This document shows positions 10,207 to 22,120 of a stretch of 64,000 bases of DNA, one piece after another; position 1 is the stretch's first letter; every line of letters begins with the position of its first letter. Origin of the DNA: Diphasiastrum complanatum (Eukaryota; Streptophyta; Lycopodiopsida; Lycopodiales; Lycopodiaceae). The stretch is from the NCBI GenBank assembly GCA_029204225.1, contig CM055110.1, positions 18,347,501 through 18,411,500 of the forward strand, read 5' to 3'. The translations under genes were made by a program, and so were the position numbers. A model generated the notes under the pieces. That model saw only the letters and a program-made list of their open reading frames with translations. It ran no database searches and was not told where the DNA came from.

Positions 10207-11496
10207 ATGCCCTTGGAAACAAGGAAAAGAGATGATCCTAATCCTATTAAAGGGATCGTGGTTGGATATGCATCCAACAAGAAAGCTTACAGAATCTATG
10301 TTCCCTCTACCTCAACTACAATTGAGAGTAGAGATGTTATATTCCATGAAGATAAAAAATACATTCTTGAGGAGGCTGAGTTCAAAGATTCTCACAAAGA
10401 TACTCCAATCCTCACCCTTGAAGATTATCATGGAGAAATGGGACCGAGAATTGAGGAGGAGTCACCTCGAATCTTTTCACCAAGGAGATCTCAAAGAGAA
10501 AGATCCGAGCCTAGAAGGCTTACCTATGAAGATAGAGACAAGCAAGTGGAAATCAACTCCACTAATTATGCCTATTTTATTTCTCATGAGGAGACGAAGG
10601 ATGTATATGATGCACTCAACTTGAAGGAATGGTACCTTGCCATGAAGGAGGAATATGAATCTTTGATGGCCAATAAGACATGGGAGCTAGTGGATCTTCC
10701 ATCCAACAAGCACATCATTGGTTGCAAGGTTTTTCGAGTCAAGTATAATCAAGGTGGCACAATCAACAAGTACAAGGCTAGGCTTTGTGCTAAAGGTTTC
10801 GCTCAAGTTTGTGGACTTGATTATGAGGAGACCTTTGCCCTAGTTGCAAAGATGGTATCAATTAGAATCATAATTTTTCTTGCTTGTTTTTTCAATTGGC
10901 AAGTTCTTCAACTAGATGTCTCTAATGCATTTCTAAATGGGTATCTAGAAGAAGAGATTTATATGGATCAGCCTACTGGGTTCATCCATGATAAAGAAAA
11001 AGTTTGCTTGCTCTTCAAAAGTTTATATGGATTGAAGCAAGCTCCAAGGTCATGGTATTATCGAGTCACTAGGATTTAATCTTAGTAACTATGATCCTTC
11101 CTTATATGTCAAGTTTTTTGATAAAGATATGTTGATGATATCATTCGGACAGGAAGTAGTATCAAGTTAGTTGAGGAAACCAAGATTGCACTTGGAAAAG
11201 AGTTCAAGATGCAAGATCTTGGAAAAACTCACTATATTCTAGGATTAGAGATTGACTTTCTTAAAGATAAAGCTTTTGTATGTCAGTCCAAGTATGCTCT
11301 TTCAATGTTAAAGAAGTTCAATATGTTGAATTGTAAGAGTATAGAAACACCTATGGAACAAAATGTAAAGGATTCTAACAAAGGTGATGAAAGATCCTTC
11401 GTGGACATCACCCTTTTTAGAAGTCTTATAGGCTCCTTAATTTGGCTCACAATAACTAGACCTGACATAAGCTTTAGTGTTCATAAGTTGAGCTAG
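10207..11496 (+). pseudogene. copia-2 reverse transcriptase
   Basis: The integrase C-terminus (ESRDVIFHED) leads into an RT with KARLCAKGFAQ, DYEETFA, LDVSNAFLNGYLEEEIYMDQP, SLYGLKQAPRSWY and the catalytic YVDD, encoded at 11128-11139 in another frame after a frameshift near 11080. The part from 11209 (MQDLGKTHYILGLEI to RPDISFSVHKLS) is the RT C-terminus. Apart from the frameshift, the polymerase motifs are well preserved, which suggests relatively recent inactivation. Confidence 0.85.
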
Positions 11497-12089
11497 GATA
11501 TGCAAAATCCTACTATCATTGAAAAATGGCCAAGAGAGTGCTTAGATATATATCTTCAACTTTTGATGTTGGTTGATTGTATAAAAGTGAAGATCTTTCT
11601 ATTATTGGTTATTCTGACTTGAATTTTGCAAGTGATAGAGCAGATCAAAAATCTACAAGTGCTTATGTCATATATCTTGGAGGAAACTTGATATCTTGGC
11701 TTTCCAAAAAGCAAGATACTGTATCACTCTCATCATGTGAAGCTGAGTACAAGGCACTCACTACAACAACAAAGGAAGTGCTTTGGATCAAGAGGTTACT
11801 AGTGTAACTAAAGATAATCCTGGAAGAGGATCTACCTATGATCATGTGTGACAACATTTCAGCCCAAGCCCTTGCCAACAACCCGATATTCCATACAAGG
11901 AGCAAGCATATCGAAGTTGCACATCACTTCGTGAGAGAGAAGCTCATTGGAGAAAAGTTCAATTTGGAGCACATCGACACATCATCTTGCATTGCCGATA
12001 TGCTCACCAAACCTTTGAGCAAAAGTTCCATCATCAAGCATAGAGCCAATCTTGGAGTTATACCAAGATCCATGTTCAAATCAATATAG
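11497..12089 (+). pseudogene. copia-2 RNase H
   Basis: RNase H motifs are readable: DLNFASDRADQKSTSAYVI, SWLSKKQDTVSLSSCEAEYKAL, DNISAQALANNPIFHTRSKHIEVAHHFVREKLI and the C-terminal DTSSCIADMLTKPL. The frame is broken near 11496 and 11807. The protein ends in front of the polypurine tract. Confidence 0.85.
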
Positions 12090-12094
12090 ATTAT

Positions 12095-12106
12095 TTTTAG
12101 GAGGAG
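12095..12106 (+). other. copia-2 polypurine tract
   Basis: TTTTTAGGAGGAG-type run directly before the 3' LTR, matching the position and sequence before the copia-3 3' LTR and, on the other strand, copia-1. Confidence 0.75.
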
Positions 12107-12900
12107 TGTTAAAATTGGAAAAACAAATCATATTGATTTCTTGGCTTGCTACAAATGTTGTACCATGCAAGTATGTAGCTCATTGATGCAAAATGCCAAG
12201 TTTGGCCTACATAGAACTCAAGCTACATGGTTATGTAATGTCTAGATTGAAGAATACAACTTGCATATAGTTTGTAGACATAGAATTGGCAAATTCATGC
12301 TTGTAGAAACTCGTGGAAATTCACATGCATTAATTGTAAGTGATCATAGTGACATGCAAGGCATGCACAAAGTATAATGGACACATGCATGAGGATTTGT
12401 ACTTTGTTAGTTAGAACTAGTACACCTGTAAAAAGTTGGTAGAATTTCATGCATGGCAAGTGACAAATGTCACATAGACTCTAGATGTCACTTTAGTTGT
12501 CAGTTTGGAATGGATAGATGTGGGTCTACCTCGAGCTACCTCAAACTCCATAAATATGTGTAGCTCTCCTCACAATCAATGATGAAGAACCAAAGTTTTG
12601 TAGCTACCTCATGCCATTTTGGATCTAAACTATTGTTTTTGTTATCTCTCTAGCTTTCTCTCTCTAACTCGTGTTGAAGCTAATGCTAATACACTGAAAT
12701 CTTGTACTTTTGTTCATTCTTTGATTCATTGCTATCATAATTTGATGCTTAGCATGCTAGATTGTGGTTGAGCCATTTCTTCTGAACTAGATCTTGCTAA
12801 ACAATCTAGAATCAGGTTATTGTGCTAATCACAAAGCTTAATCAAGATCAATCATACTTGTGGACATTCCCCACACGTGTGAATTTTGGAAATTTTGTCA
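12107..12900 (+). repeat. copia-2 3' LTR
   Basis: A 794-bp LTR from TGTTAAAATTGG to ...AATTTTGTCA. CACACGTGTG is at 12872-12881. U5 resembles copia-1 but U3 does not, so the two families share the transcript start and leader rather than the promoter. Gypsy gag follows at once. Confidence 0.85.
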
Positions 12901-14221
12901 GAAATTACACAAACAACAGATGGAGCAACTTATGACGCAGTTTGACCAGAAAGTGAAAGCCTTATAGGGAGCTGTAGCAGTAACGCCACATCAACCGGAA
13001 CCAAACCAGCTGTAGTATCCGAGATGGGAGAATGTATGGTGTCCAGTCCTAAAGCAAAATCCAAGACTGACACATAGATTCTGCCATCTGTGCAATGCAA
13101 CATCGCACGATACGACATTTTGCCTGTTTAACCCCCAGATCGTTCAACAGAAAAGAAGTCCTTATCAAACTTCTTATCCTTACCATCAAGGGGCTCCCAA
13201 CGCGGCACCGAGGTACGGCGCACCGAATCAACAACAACGTATAGCCTTACATGCACCACAAGGGCCAACCAATCAACAAGTGTCCCATGTAAACCTGACA
13301 ACAGCGGAACCAGAGATGCAAATGCCACCTCAACCTGAGTAGCAGCAATGGTACGGACCAGATGAACCATTTATGGATCCTGTCATAAATGAATATGTTG
13401 CGGCCTATGCAGCTCAAACTCAGTGTCAAGACGGAAGAAATTACGGCTGCTACGGATGTGGCGAAGGACACAGAATTGCGGAATGTCCCTACAAGGGACA
13501 ATATACATCCATCTATCGTGAATGTGGTTATGGACACTGTTTAAGAATTGTTCATTTAAACCTGAAACCAGTGCACCTCTTAACTTCATTGCAATATAGC
13601 AACCAGCAGTTCCAACAAGGATGCCATTGGAAGGACGACAATTCCACGCTCCTGTATTAGCTGTTACGCGAGCACAGAAGAGGAAGGAAGTGGCTCCCTC
13701 ACCACCACCATCGATCACTGACGACCAACCCTCAATTTCTGCGCCATATCCGAATGTGAGAGAAGAAAGAAGGCAGTACTAGAAAATAAGACACTAGGTA
13801 CATAAAGCACAAGCGGAGGAAAAAGAGCAAGAAAGAAACAATCCCACGGAACCTCCAATTGGCGTCGAAGGAATACCGCAAGTGGGCTCACCACTGTGCA
13901 CTAATCAGAATGATCGGTTGCACCAACATGAACCACCTTTTCACATGGTGGAGCCCGAGGAACCACGCACTGAAAGGCTCACACTTTTATTGTCAAGCCA
14001 TGTTAGTTTACCACTCGGAGAACTACTGCGAATTGCACCACAAGCGAAAAGCCTTCTAGCTGAATGTGCCAAAGCAGATGAGGAGCCAGTAGCACTTGAG
14101 CCATATACTATACGGACTATGAAGAAACAAGTAACGTCCTCCACATCAGAGCAGCATGGGAAAGCGAGGAACACAACATTACTTTACCAATCAAACACAA
14201 GAGATACGAGGACGAGGCAAC
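12901..14221 (+). pseudogene. gypsy G1 gag
   Basis: Coding pieces in changing frames include QWYGPDEPFMDPVIN, the zinc knuckle CYGCGEGHRIAEC (about 13447-13487) and LGELLRIAPQAKSLLAEC. A TAG at 13340-13342 stands where the minus-strand copy has CAG. The gag part nearer the start, present at 6830-7223, is not seen here. Confidence 0.75.
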
Positions 14222-15464
14222 AATGGTAGATGGAGAATCGGGTGTCAATTTAATCTCCACTACTTTTTATAAAAAATGGGGTTTGCAAGGGTTGAAGCCA
14301 ACAAGATTCGCCATCAAGCTAGCAGATCAATTCTGTGTGAAACCAAAAGCTGTAGCTGCCAATATCCCCGTAAAGATAGTAGGCATGTAGTTTGCAATTA
14401 CTTTTGTAGTCATGGATATACCTGAATCTCCATCTGCATACCGTGTTTTACTGAGAAGACCATGCTTGAGGACTGCGCAAGTAGTACACAACTGGAGTAC
14501 GGGAAAACTCAGAAGAGAACATACTGTAAAGGCTGATTCAACCACATGGGCGGTGAAATCTATTGCACTCAAAGCTGATGACGGATCATCTACGATAGAT
14601 CACACGATTGATCGCCCAAGGCCATCCAAGGGAGATCACTATGATTCAGAGACGGATGTTATAAGATGGACGGATGAGTTAGCAACTATCGACTGTCGGA
14701 CATGTCAATATGAATCAGATCCGAAACCCAGTACATCTACACCCAAGTGTTACACTATGGACACACCAGTCACATTTGGGGTGAATATGATAAACATAGC
14801 ATGGCTGTCAGTGGAGCCTATTGAGAACCTAGTGGACGATGATCTAGTCCCTTGGCAACATGCTCTAACTTATAATAAGGAGATTGAGCTGACTGATGAA
14901 CAGGTCCTACATCACATGGACCTAGATCATTACAGAACCAAGAAAGTACCAACTCAACCACTGCAAAAGTCTGTTATGGCGAAAATCTCAAGGATCGATC
15001 CACCCAAGGCACCTGCGAATAAGAAGAATTAGTTGAAGCAACGCTACAACCAGGTGATCCGATGGAGTGATCTACCCAAAGAGGCGATAGCTATAGTGGA
15101 TGTTGATATTCGTAACCACGAGGTGAATGTCACGGCAGTCTCGATGAAAGACAACAGGGATGAACCCACCAAAATGACAAAAAAGGGCAAAAAGAAGATG
15201 TTGGACTCCTTGAAGTCAATCAAGATAGACTCAGATACAGCGTCATCTTCTACACAGGTGACAAAAAATCAAAAAATGACAAGTCGGACTAAGATCAATA
15301 TGCTAAAGGAGGAATCTCGACGAGCACCACTTCACGAGATGCCTGAGACTTTCAAGAATTATACCTTGGATGACATGGTAATCATGATGCCGCAAGCCCA
15401 AAGAGAACCTAATCAAAGTCAGGCACCAGCGAAACAAGTCTTCAAGGGACCTGCGCGAATATAG
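14222..15464 (+). pseudogene. gypsy G1 protease and linker
   Basis: The frame VDGESGVNLIS resembles the plant gypsy protease active site (normally D-G-G/S-S-G); here the second position is GE, so the site may be dead. RRPCLRTAQ follows about 75 codons later, a usual downstream protease-linker motif. The 206-codon (14412-15032) and 143-codon (15033-15464) open stretches are the protease-RT linker; a TAG lies between them. I recognise no further domain in the linker. Confidence 0.6.
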
Positions 15465-15554
15465 TTGATGAATCTTGTCAAGCCAGGTGAAGAAGAAAAG
15501 ATAGTGCATGTGGGAGAGCAGTTAACACCCACACAATTCCAGAGACTATGATCG

Positions 15555-16240
15555 TTGTTGGTGGAGTATAAAGACTGTTTTTCCTGGCGTTATAGTGACC
15601 TGAAGGGCATTCCACCAACAGTAGTCCAACACACCATACCCTTGGTGGATGGAGTAGTTCCCAAGGTAAGCTATTATTACCGCTGCAACCCGAATTATAC
15701 TGAGCTGATCAAGCAAGAATTGCAGAAGCTGATGGATGCAGATTTCATCTATGAAATCGAGCACATGGAATGGGTATCACCGATAGTTATAGTACCCAAG
15801 AAGAACGGCAAAATGCGGATTTGTGTGAATCTAAAGGCGCTAAATGCAGTCACCAAAAAAGATCATTTTTCTCTACCATTTACGAAAAGTGTCCTCGACA
15901 GAGTAGCTGGCGCCGAAGCCTACAGTTTTCTAGACGGCTTCAACGGCTACAACCAGGTGAAGATAGCCCCTCAGAACCAGCACAAGATAGCATTTGCCAC
16001 GAAATGGGGAACTTATGCCTATAAAGTGATGCCATTCGCACTTTACAATGCCCCAAGCACCTTCTAGCGAGTCATGCAGACGACATTCAAAGATTATTTG
16101 CAAAAATTTTTGGAGATTTTCTTGGATGATCTGTGCGTGCATGGACCAGACTCAGAACACTTATCCAATTTGGAGAAGGTGTTACAAAACTGTTGTGACT
16201 ACTAGATCTTCCTGAATCCAGAAAAATGTCAATTTTGGGT
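15555..16240 (+). pseudogene. gypsy G1 reverse transcriptase
   Basis: RT motifs in order: ADFIYEIEHMEWVSPIVIVPKKNGKMRICVN (split here as two recognisable blocks), LDGFNGYNQVKIAP, TKWGTYAYKVMPFALYNAPSTF and the catalytic FLDD. A TAG at 16065-16067 replaces the Q of the usual TFQR motif, and another stop follows near 16203. The catalytic aspartates remain, so the copy was probably active before these changes. Confidence 0.85.
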
Positions 16241-16745
16241 GACACATGGCTTGATTCTCGGCCATATAGTGTCAAGACACGGGATCGCCACAAATCTATC
16301 AAAGATCAGGATAATTGTTGATCTACCACCACCGGAGACGATCCGCGAAGTCTATATCTTCATGGATCATGCTAACTATTATAGGATTTTCATTCTTGAT
16401 TTTGTGGAGTTAGCCCAACCAATTTACAAACTCACGACGGATCCACATTGGAACAAGGAAGTCCTAAGGGCTTTCCAGAAGCTTAAGGATGCATTGGCCT
16501 CAGCACCAATCCTACGCCTACCCAATTGCTCCATTGAGTTTCACGTGCATATGGACACATCGAAGTATGCAGTTGGAGTAGTCTTAACCCAGCCAAGTGA
16601 ACACAAAAAGGATTTTCCAATCCGATTTGCAAGCGGACAGCTCAGTGATACCGAAATGAATTATTCAACCACAAAGCGAGAAGCACTGGCAATGATCTAT
16701 GCGATTAAAATATCTAATGCGGGGCCAACCAGACAAATCACTACC
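16241..16745 (+). pseudogene. gypsy G1 RNase H
   Basis: The thumb/connection text LGHIVSRHGIATNLSKI and then RNase H motifs (FHVHMDTSKYAVGVVLTQ, YSTTKREALAMIYAI) are readable in one frame to 16781, with a frame change near 16720 into the integrase part. About 100 residues normally found at the end of RNase H appear to be deleted at this change. Confidence 0.75.
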
Positions 16746-17163
16746 AAAGGCGGAACAGCGGAAATTGATCTTGAAGGCTAGACCTTATCAGCTGATTGTC
16801 GGCCAGTTGTATCAAAGAGGACTAGATAGAATTCTTCGACGGTGTATTCTTCCTCATGAGGCCACCCAGATCATTTCACTTTCACATAAAGGCATGGGTG
16901 GAGGCCATTTTTCTTCCGACATTACAGTTCGCAAGATCTCACAACCAAGATGTTGGTGGCCAACCATTCATAAGGATACGGAGGAATACTTGAAAAAGTG
17001 CGATGTGTGCCAAAGGGCGAGAAGGCCAACGAGATTGAATTATGACCTACTGCACCCGGTCTTAGCCCAAGCACCATTCAAAAAGTGGGGATTGGATTAC
17101 ATCGGTTCAATTCACCCTGCAACAAGAAGTTCCCAGGCTCGAGTCATTTGTCACCTTTGCTAG
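16746..17163 (+). pseudogene. gypsy G1 integrase N-terminus
   Basis: The H2C2 zinc-binding region (LSHKGMGGGH ... KKCDVCQRARR) is followed by KKWGLDYIGSI, which carries the first catalytic aspartate of integrase. The frame ends at 17163 and the rest of the core, C-terminus and 3' LTR are missing. Confidence 0.8.
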
Positions 17164-17950
17164 CGAAGCTCTGCCAAAATTTACACTGAAATTACCAAGT
17201 TATTCGTTTGCGACCAAAATTCCTACCAACTATCATCTGCTCATACTGAACATTGATCTATGCTCTGAACTACAATACTTGTCATCCAACACTCGTAATT
17301 CATAGTTTTTGTCATTTCCACACCTTTTTACCTTTTCCACCGTTTTTTCTACTTTTTTGACCTCTAATCATCACTGCTAACATGGCCAACTCATCCTTTG
17401 AAGACTTTGGCACCAAGCAGGTGATCCAGCGTGAAATCTCTGAGGCCACACAAATTTGGCCCTTACCCTCTGACGCTCTGATCCAACCATGGCTGTAGGC
17501 AGCCGGCCCACTTCTAGAGGCAATGGGTTTTTACCCGGTGCTTTTCCATTCTGAGATTAACATGGGCCTCGCCCTTCATGCTTACGCCACCTAGGACGAG
17601 GAAAAGACTCGCTTCCACTTCCTGTACCACCACGTACAAGGTCATGATTAATGCAAACTCGATAATCACCATTGGCATTATGTCAGATGATCGTCAACCC
17701 ATCTCCCATCGTCACACCAAAACTCTGATCAAACCGTTCGTCACCTAAACGCACCAGAAATCCCAATCCAGACTAACAATGGTTACCTGATAGATGCTAT
17801 CATGGAACCCATCATTCAGGCAGCAGCACATCTGTTGAATAACTTTTCAGTTATTTCAACATTTTGCAAGGACAGAATCTAGTCGAAGTTGCTGAGTCAG
17901 ATCAACAAGTTCTTTTGAAGATCGACCTTTGTACTACAATTTTCCTATAT
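17164..17950 (+). other. degraded sequence with a coding-like stretch
   Basis: No known domain. From the ATG at about 17382 a frame reads MANSSFEDFGTKQVIQ and, past a TAG, AAGPLLEAMGFYPVLFHSE, with good codon flow but stops. It could be the gag of another element or a lost host gene. The rest shows nothing recognisable. Confidence 0.25.
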
Positions 17951-17951
17951 C

Positions 17952-18355
17952 TGAATGTATGACATCCAATATACCTGCAAGTGGTTGTGTGGGCTCCCAT
18001 TCCTTTATATTTGATGGATATAAATATGCATGACAGAATAGATATGAGTTTCTAAATAGATATCCAAATTCAGTCTGCTAAATAAAAGTAAATCTGCATA
18101 AAAGAATAGAGTTGGATTTAGTTGCATAAAAATAAAACCGCAATGATTCAGATACTTACAATTGTATTTTTTATGATCATTTAGATGGACAGATTGAATA
18201 CTCAACTCGGAATGCATATAAACATGTTGAACTAACACCTCTAAAATGGGAGCCCACACAACCACTTGGCTCCAATATACCTGAATGTATGACATCCAAT
18301 ATTACTACATGTGGTTGTGTGGGCTCCTATTTTAGAGGTATTAGTTCAACATGTT
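17952..18355. repeat. direct and inverted repeat cluster
   Basis: TGAATGTATGACATCCAATAT followed by TGGTTGTGTGGGCTCC occurs twice in direct order (about 17953-18000 and 18280-18332). A roughly 47-bp inverted repeat lies at about 18220-18265 versus 18305-18354 (arms from catgttgaacta to acaacca and its complement). This is compatible with a rearranged small LTR or fold-back element. Confidence 0.6.
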
Positions 18356-18572
18356 TTCCCACTTGGCGATGCTCTAAAGTTAAGAATTCTAGCTTTCCAA
18401 TAGGACCTAAAAGATAACTTGGATTGTTTTCTCTTTCTAAACGCTCTTTTCGATGATGGATGCATTAATACCCGTGTTTTTAACATATTTTTTTGGTATC
18501 CAATTTTCTGCTTTGTCTTTCTCATTGTGAAGAATGACAAAATCTATTGTGGATCTGGTCTCCTTGATCCCA

Positions 18573-18709
<137 letters not shown>

Positions 18710-19216
18710 ATTCAAACTTTGTTGCTAATTGTAACTATGCAAGATTACTGTGATCACAATATCCAACCAATGTTTAACTTGGAGAAGTTGATTTGGGACA
18801 ACATTGTACTCTACGGGCAACACATGTCAACCAATCATATGCGTAAGAGCTGTCCAACGACAATTTTAAAAATTTAAATTTTACAAACCAATTTGCTAGG
18901 CCCGATGAGCTACGTTACGTAGATTTCATTTTTGGGTCTTTTGATCGGTCCAAGTGAAAGCAAAAAATTAGAGAAGAAAAATAAAAGTATCTTTCGAGAA
19001 GGCCCTTTTGTACTCAGGAACTCCTGTAATGTCCATGGGTGGACCTTAGGGAACTCATTTTTACACAGATAGGGTTAATATTCCCATCGAAATCCACCCT
19101 TACGGAAATGATGTGCATGTTCCAATGACGACTGCAAACAAGAGATCAATTAGTAACTGAAGCATTGTAAAACATGATAGAACAATGTCAAAAATATCTA
19201 CAGATTACAGAGTCAC

Positions 19217-19554
19217 TTACTCTTTACAATAAGAAACGATGAAAACATTTGTCTTCGAAGTTATATGAAGAAAATACTTGGCCGCCACAGAGGAGCTATC
19301 AAGATTATGTCCAAAAAAAGTTGAGACAACACCAACAACTTTGGTGATATCGCTTCTACATCTATGTACAAAATACATCAAACTCACTTCGATAATTGGT
19401 TCTGATAACTCTGTTGTCTTGTCTTTCAAAGCAGTGTAGAAGTCAATATTTATATGGTTTCCAAAATCCAAAAATGAGTATATTGGATCAACAAAAAATC
19501 TAACACACAATTCATTGTAAAAATCCCCTATTAAACTTTTATCTATGTCCGAAA
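19217..19554 (-). CDS. possible host exon cut by copia-3
   Basis: The minus strand from the copia-3 insertion point to 19217 is open and reads FYNELCVRFFVDPIYSFLDFG and later KVVGVVSTFFGHNLDSS, with protein-like composition and no resemblance to retroelement proteins. It ends beside GTAAGTGA, a good match to a plant splice donor (about 19212-19205). The reading breaks near the LTR at 19555; beyond the insertion a stop lies a few codons upstream, preceded by a possible AG acceptor. I do not recognise the family. It may be an exon of an old gene, or chance. Confidence 0.3.
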
Positions 19555-20160
19555 TGTCAAAATATTAAAAAATCTATCTAATGTTGTGAGTAGGGGTCCT
19601 AAAAATGCCAAAGATGAATTAAGCTCTTTTGGCTTAGTAAAGACCCATCTTAGAATAAAATATTCAAGGTAGGTAGAAGTAGAAACTCGAGCTACCATGC
19701 CATTTGTACTTTACATGCCACATTTAATGCATGAAAAGACTAGGTGGCACAATTAGACATAGTGAGGTGGCTTGGATAAGTCTAGATAGCTTGAGAGGTG
19801 GATCCACAACTCCAATTCAACTCAAAGTAGGAGAAGAGTCCATGGATCTATATATATGTGATGTACTCTCATTGAGAAAATGATGAAATTTGTGTGTAAT
19901 GCAAATTTGGAGACAAGCTCTTTGTGCCTTCTCTCTCTCCACGAGTTTTGTACTTGCTATTTTCTCTCTCTAGCTAAGTAGAGGCATTTATGATGCTTAG
20001 TCTTATGTTTTGTTGACAGATCTTTCTTGTAACACAATAGTATTTCTTGTATGATCAGCTTTCCTATTGTCAAACAATGCTAGTCTGATCTTTATGGTAT
20101 TATTGGGCTTAGAAGATCAAAAGTACATGTGTAGGGCATCCCACGCATGTGAATTCAGCA
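19555..20160 (+). repeat. copia-3 5' LTR
   Basis: 606 bp from TGTCAAAATATT to ...GAATTCAGCA, nearly identical to 23985-24599. It contains tatatatatgtg near 19850, a TATA-like element, and a mutated palindrome CACGCATGTG at 20142-20151. Confidence 0.92.
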
Positions 20161-20173
20161 TGGTATCAGAGCC
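20161..20173 (+). other. copia-3 primer-binding site
   Basis: TGGTATCAGAGCC directly after the LTR, the initiator-Met type. Confidence 0.9.
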
Positions 20174-20915
20174 TACCTAAGTTTTACAAGCAAATCTAAT
20201 AAAAAATTTTGCAGATCTGATCAGATTTCAAGCTAGAATTGTCTAGATTCTACTTTCTAGCTAGTTTGCAGATTTCTTGTGATTCTGAGCTTCAAACCAC
20301 ATTGAATGGGCCATATCAGGTACTGTACGGAATTTCAGGTGCTGGCACGTGTGAAATCCGCCCATTTTCAAATTGGTGGTTCTCTCTCACCTCATATCCA
20401 AATTTCAAGCAAATTAGCCCATTGGAAATCTAGAAATGTGTAGAATTTGATGCAATTTAAATCATGACAGTTGGATAAGCCAATCAGAAGTTATAAGCTT
20501 TTGAAGAGTTGTAGGTAGGGCACCTAGACCTGTGGCAAATCATGTGTACATGTCATTTATTGCTTGAATGATCACAAAAATCATCCAGAAGTTGACAAAT
20601 CTCATCTATATGTGATTTAGACAAAATTTATAGGTTCTAAACAAATTGTTTTATACAAATAGATTGTATTTGAGTCAATTTGACATTTTTGGAATATTTC
20701 ACACGTATGAAATTCAGAAAACCATAACTTTTGCCATACTTCATCTTTTCTGATGATTCAAATCCTGTTTTAGAGAGATTGTCAAGCTATTGAGATCTAT
20801 CTCACAGTTTTTTGCTTAGTCTTACATAGGATCTAGTTTTGTACCCTTGATTGGTTCCTATAGTGAGAAGATAAGCAATTCTTTCATCCATCTTTGTTGA
20901 TTTCCACCATTCTTT
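20174..20915 (+). other. copia-3 5' leader
   Basis: A 740-bp leader collinear with those of copia-1 and copia-2. Palindrome-like sites GGCACGTGTGAAATCC (20344-20359) and TTTCACACGTATGAAA (about 20698-20713) lie roughly 185 and 540 nt after the LTR, the spacing also seen in copia-1. Confidence 0.6.
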
Positions 20916-22120
20916 ATGACTTCAATGGGTGTCTTTCTATTAGAAGCAAGTGAAAGATTGTCAACCTCCAATTACTCAATTTGGAAGGTTAAAATGGAAT
21001 CTGTCTTAATACTACAAGATGTGATGGATATTGTACTTGGCATTGAAGAAGAACCACAAATACATCAAGAAATTCCAAAGCACAAAAAAAGAGCTAGGAT
21101 GGCTCTGCATTATATTAAGATGAATGTCTCAAATGACATCTTAAGAGAAATTAGTGCTTGTATTAATGCCAAAATGCTTGGGATACTCTCAAGTGTGAAA
21201 AGTACAATATTAAGGACCATAAATGGATCTTTGAATGATCCACAAGGTGATTGTATGCTTGTTAGACAATCTATCAGAAACTAGTCATCAGAAAACAAGA
21301 TCTAGTTTAGCAGCTTGATAGGAAACAAGTAGAGACAATCAAAGCATTGATCAATTAGTGTAATCCAACTCCACACGTGTGGAAATAAGGCTGTAGTACG
21401 GCCTGTAGACAGTGTTTACAAAGTGCCGAAGCTGGGTTTCATTGGAAATCAAGAGTAATCACCATACAATGAGAGGAAACTCGAGTTTCTCCTTGAGGCT
21501 CCAAAAAGTTTCTATCGTCTCACTATGGAGAATGGGAATACATAGTAAAACACACTTCCTTTGCTAATTTAGGTGAAAATCCAGCATGTAATAAGGAAGT
21601 AGACTCCACTTTCTTGCCCTAATGTGAAAACCCTAGCTAGATCCAAGGGTCATGCTTGGTAGGTGCATGGTAGGTACAAATCTCATCATAAATTATGGTC
21701 TAGATCCTACAAAGTAGGAATCACTACCAAATGGACACAACCACTCCTCTTGACTCGTGGTAACCTACTTTAGGTGTGTATGTACAAGTGGCACTTTGGC
21801 CATTCAAGTAACCAACAAACAATATTGACAAAATGTACGATATTCTACATGGCTAGATTTGCCAATGTAGGCAATTTTTCACATCAAGTCTATCTATGAG
21901 GCAAAGAATACCTCTAGACTTCTAACACTAAGAAACCAAATTTTTCAAAGTGTACAGCGAAGTGATGAATGTTTTTCAGCTTATGTAATGAGAGTTAAAG
22001 ACCTCCATAGAGAATTGTCATGCATAGGAGACTCCATCAACCAAAATGAACTTGTTCAAGTCATACTTAATGGGTTAAAGGAGGAATATGACAACCTTGT
22101 TTAGAGTTATGCCATTAAGG
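20916..22120 (+). pseudogene. copia-3 gag, interrupted by solo LTR
   Basis: Gag starts MTSMGVFLLEASERL and runs to the solo LTR insertion at 21194. It resumes at 21889 with EAKNTSRLLTLRNQIF and VKDLHRELSCIGDSINQNE. At 22102-22104 a TAG follows NLV, the same position as in copia-2. The frame after it (SYAIKEELPSLEAL) continues the normal protein, so apart from the solo LTR and this stop the gag is well preserved. Confidence 0.85.
21189..21888 (-). mobile_element. solo LTR of the copia-6 family with TCAAG duplication
   Basis: A 690-bp sequence (21194-21883) beginning TGTGAAAAG and ending TTTTTCACA is flanked on both sides by TCAAG, a perfect 5-bp target duplication. In reverse orientation it matches the LTR at 62933-63624 (692 bp). 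It has no internal region, so it is a solo LTR left by LTR-LTR recombination after insertion into copia-3 gag. It carries CACACGTGTG at 21372-21381. Confidence 0.93.

Larger units (their letters stand above)
7354..12900 (+). mobile_element. copia-2, decayed coding copia element
   Basis: A plus-strand Ty1/copia element with the canonical order gag, zinc knuckle, protease, integrase, RT, RNase H, polypurine tract and 3' LTR. The 5' LTR is cut down to its last 89 bp (7354-7442); the 3' LTR is complete. The polyprotein is broken by several stops and frameshifts, so it is inactive. It lies next to gypsy G1 sequence on both sides: gag in minus orientation to the left and in plus orientation at 12901. 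This suggests it also entered a gypsy element, later rearranged on the left (inference). Confidence 0.85.
12901..17163 (+). mobile_element. Ty3/gypsy G1, 3'-truncated plus copy
   Basis: A gypsy element in which gag, protease, RT, RNase H and the zinc-binding part of integrase can be followed in order, all interrupted by stops. Integrase breaks off shortly after its first catalytic region, and no 3' LTR is visible. The order RT-RNase H-integrase marks it as Ty3/gypsy. It is the same family as the minus-strand gag at 461-7223. Confidence 0.85.
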
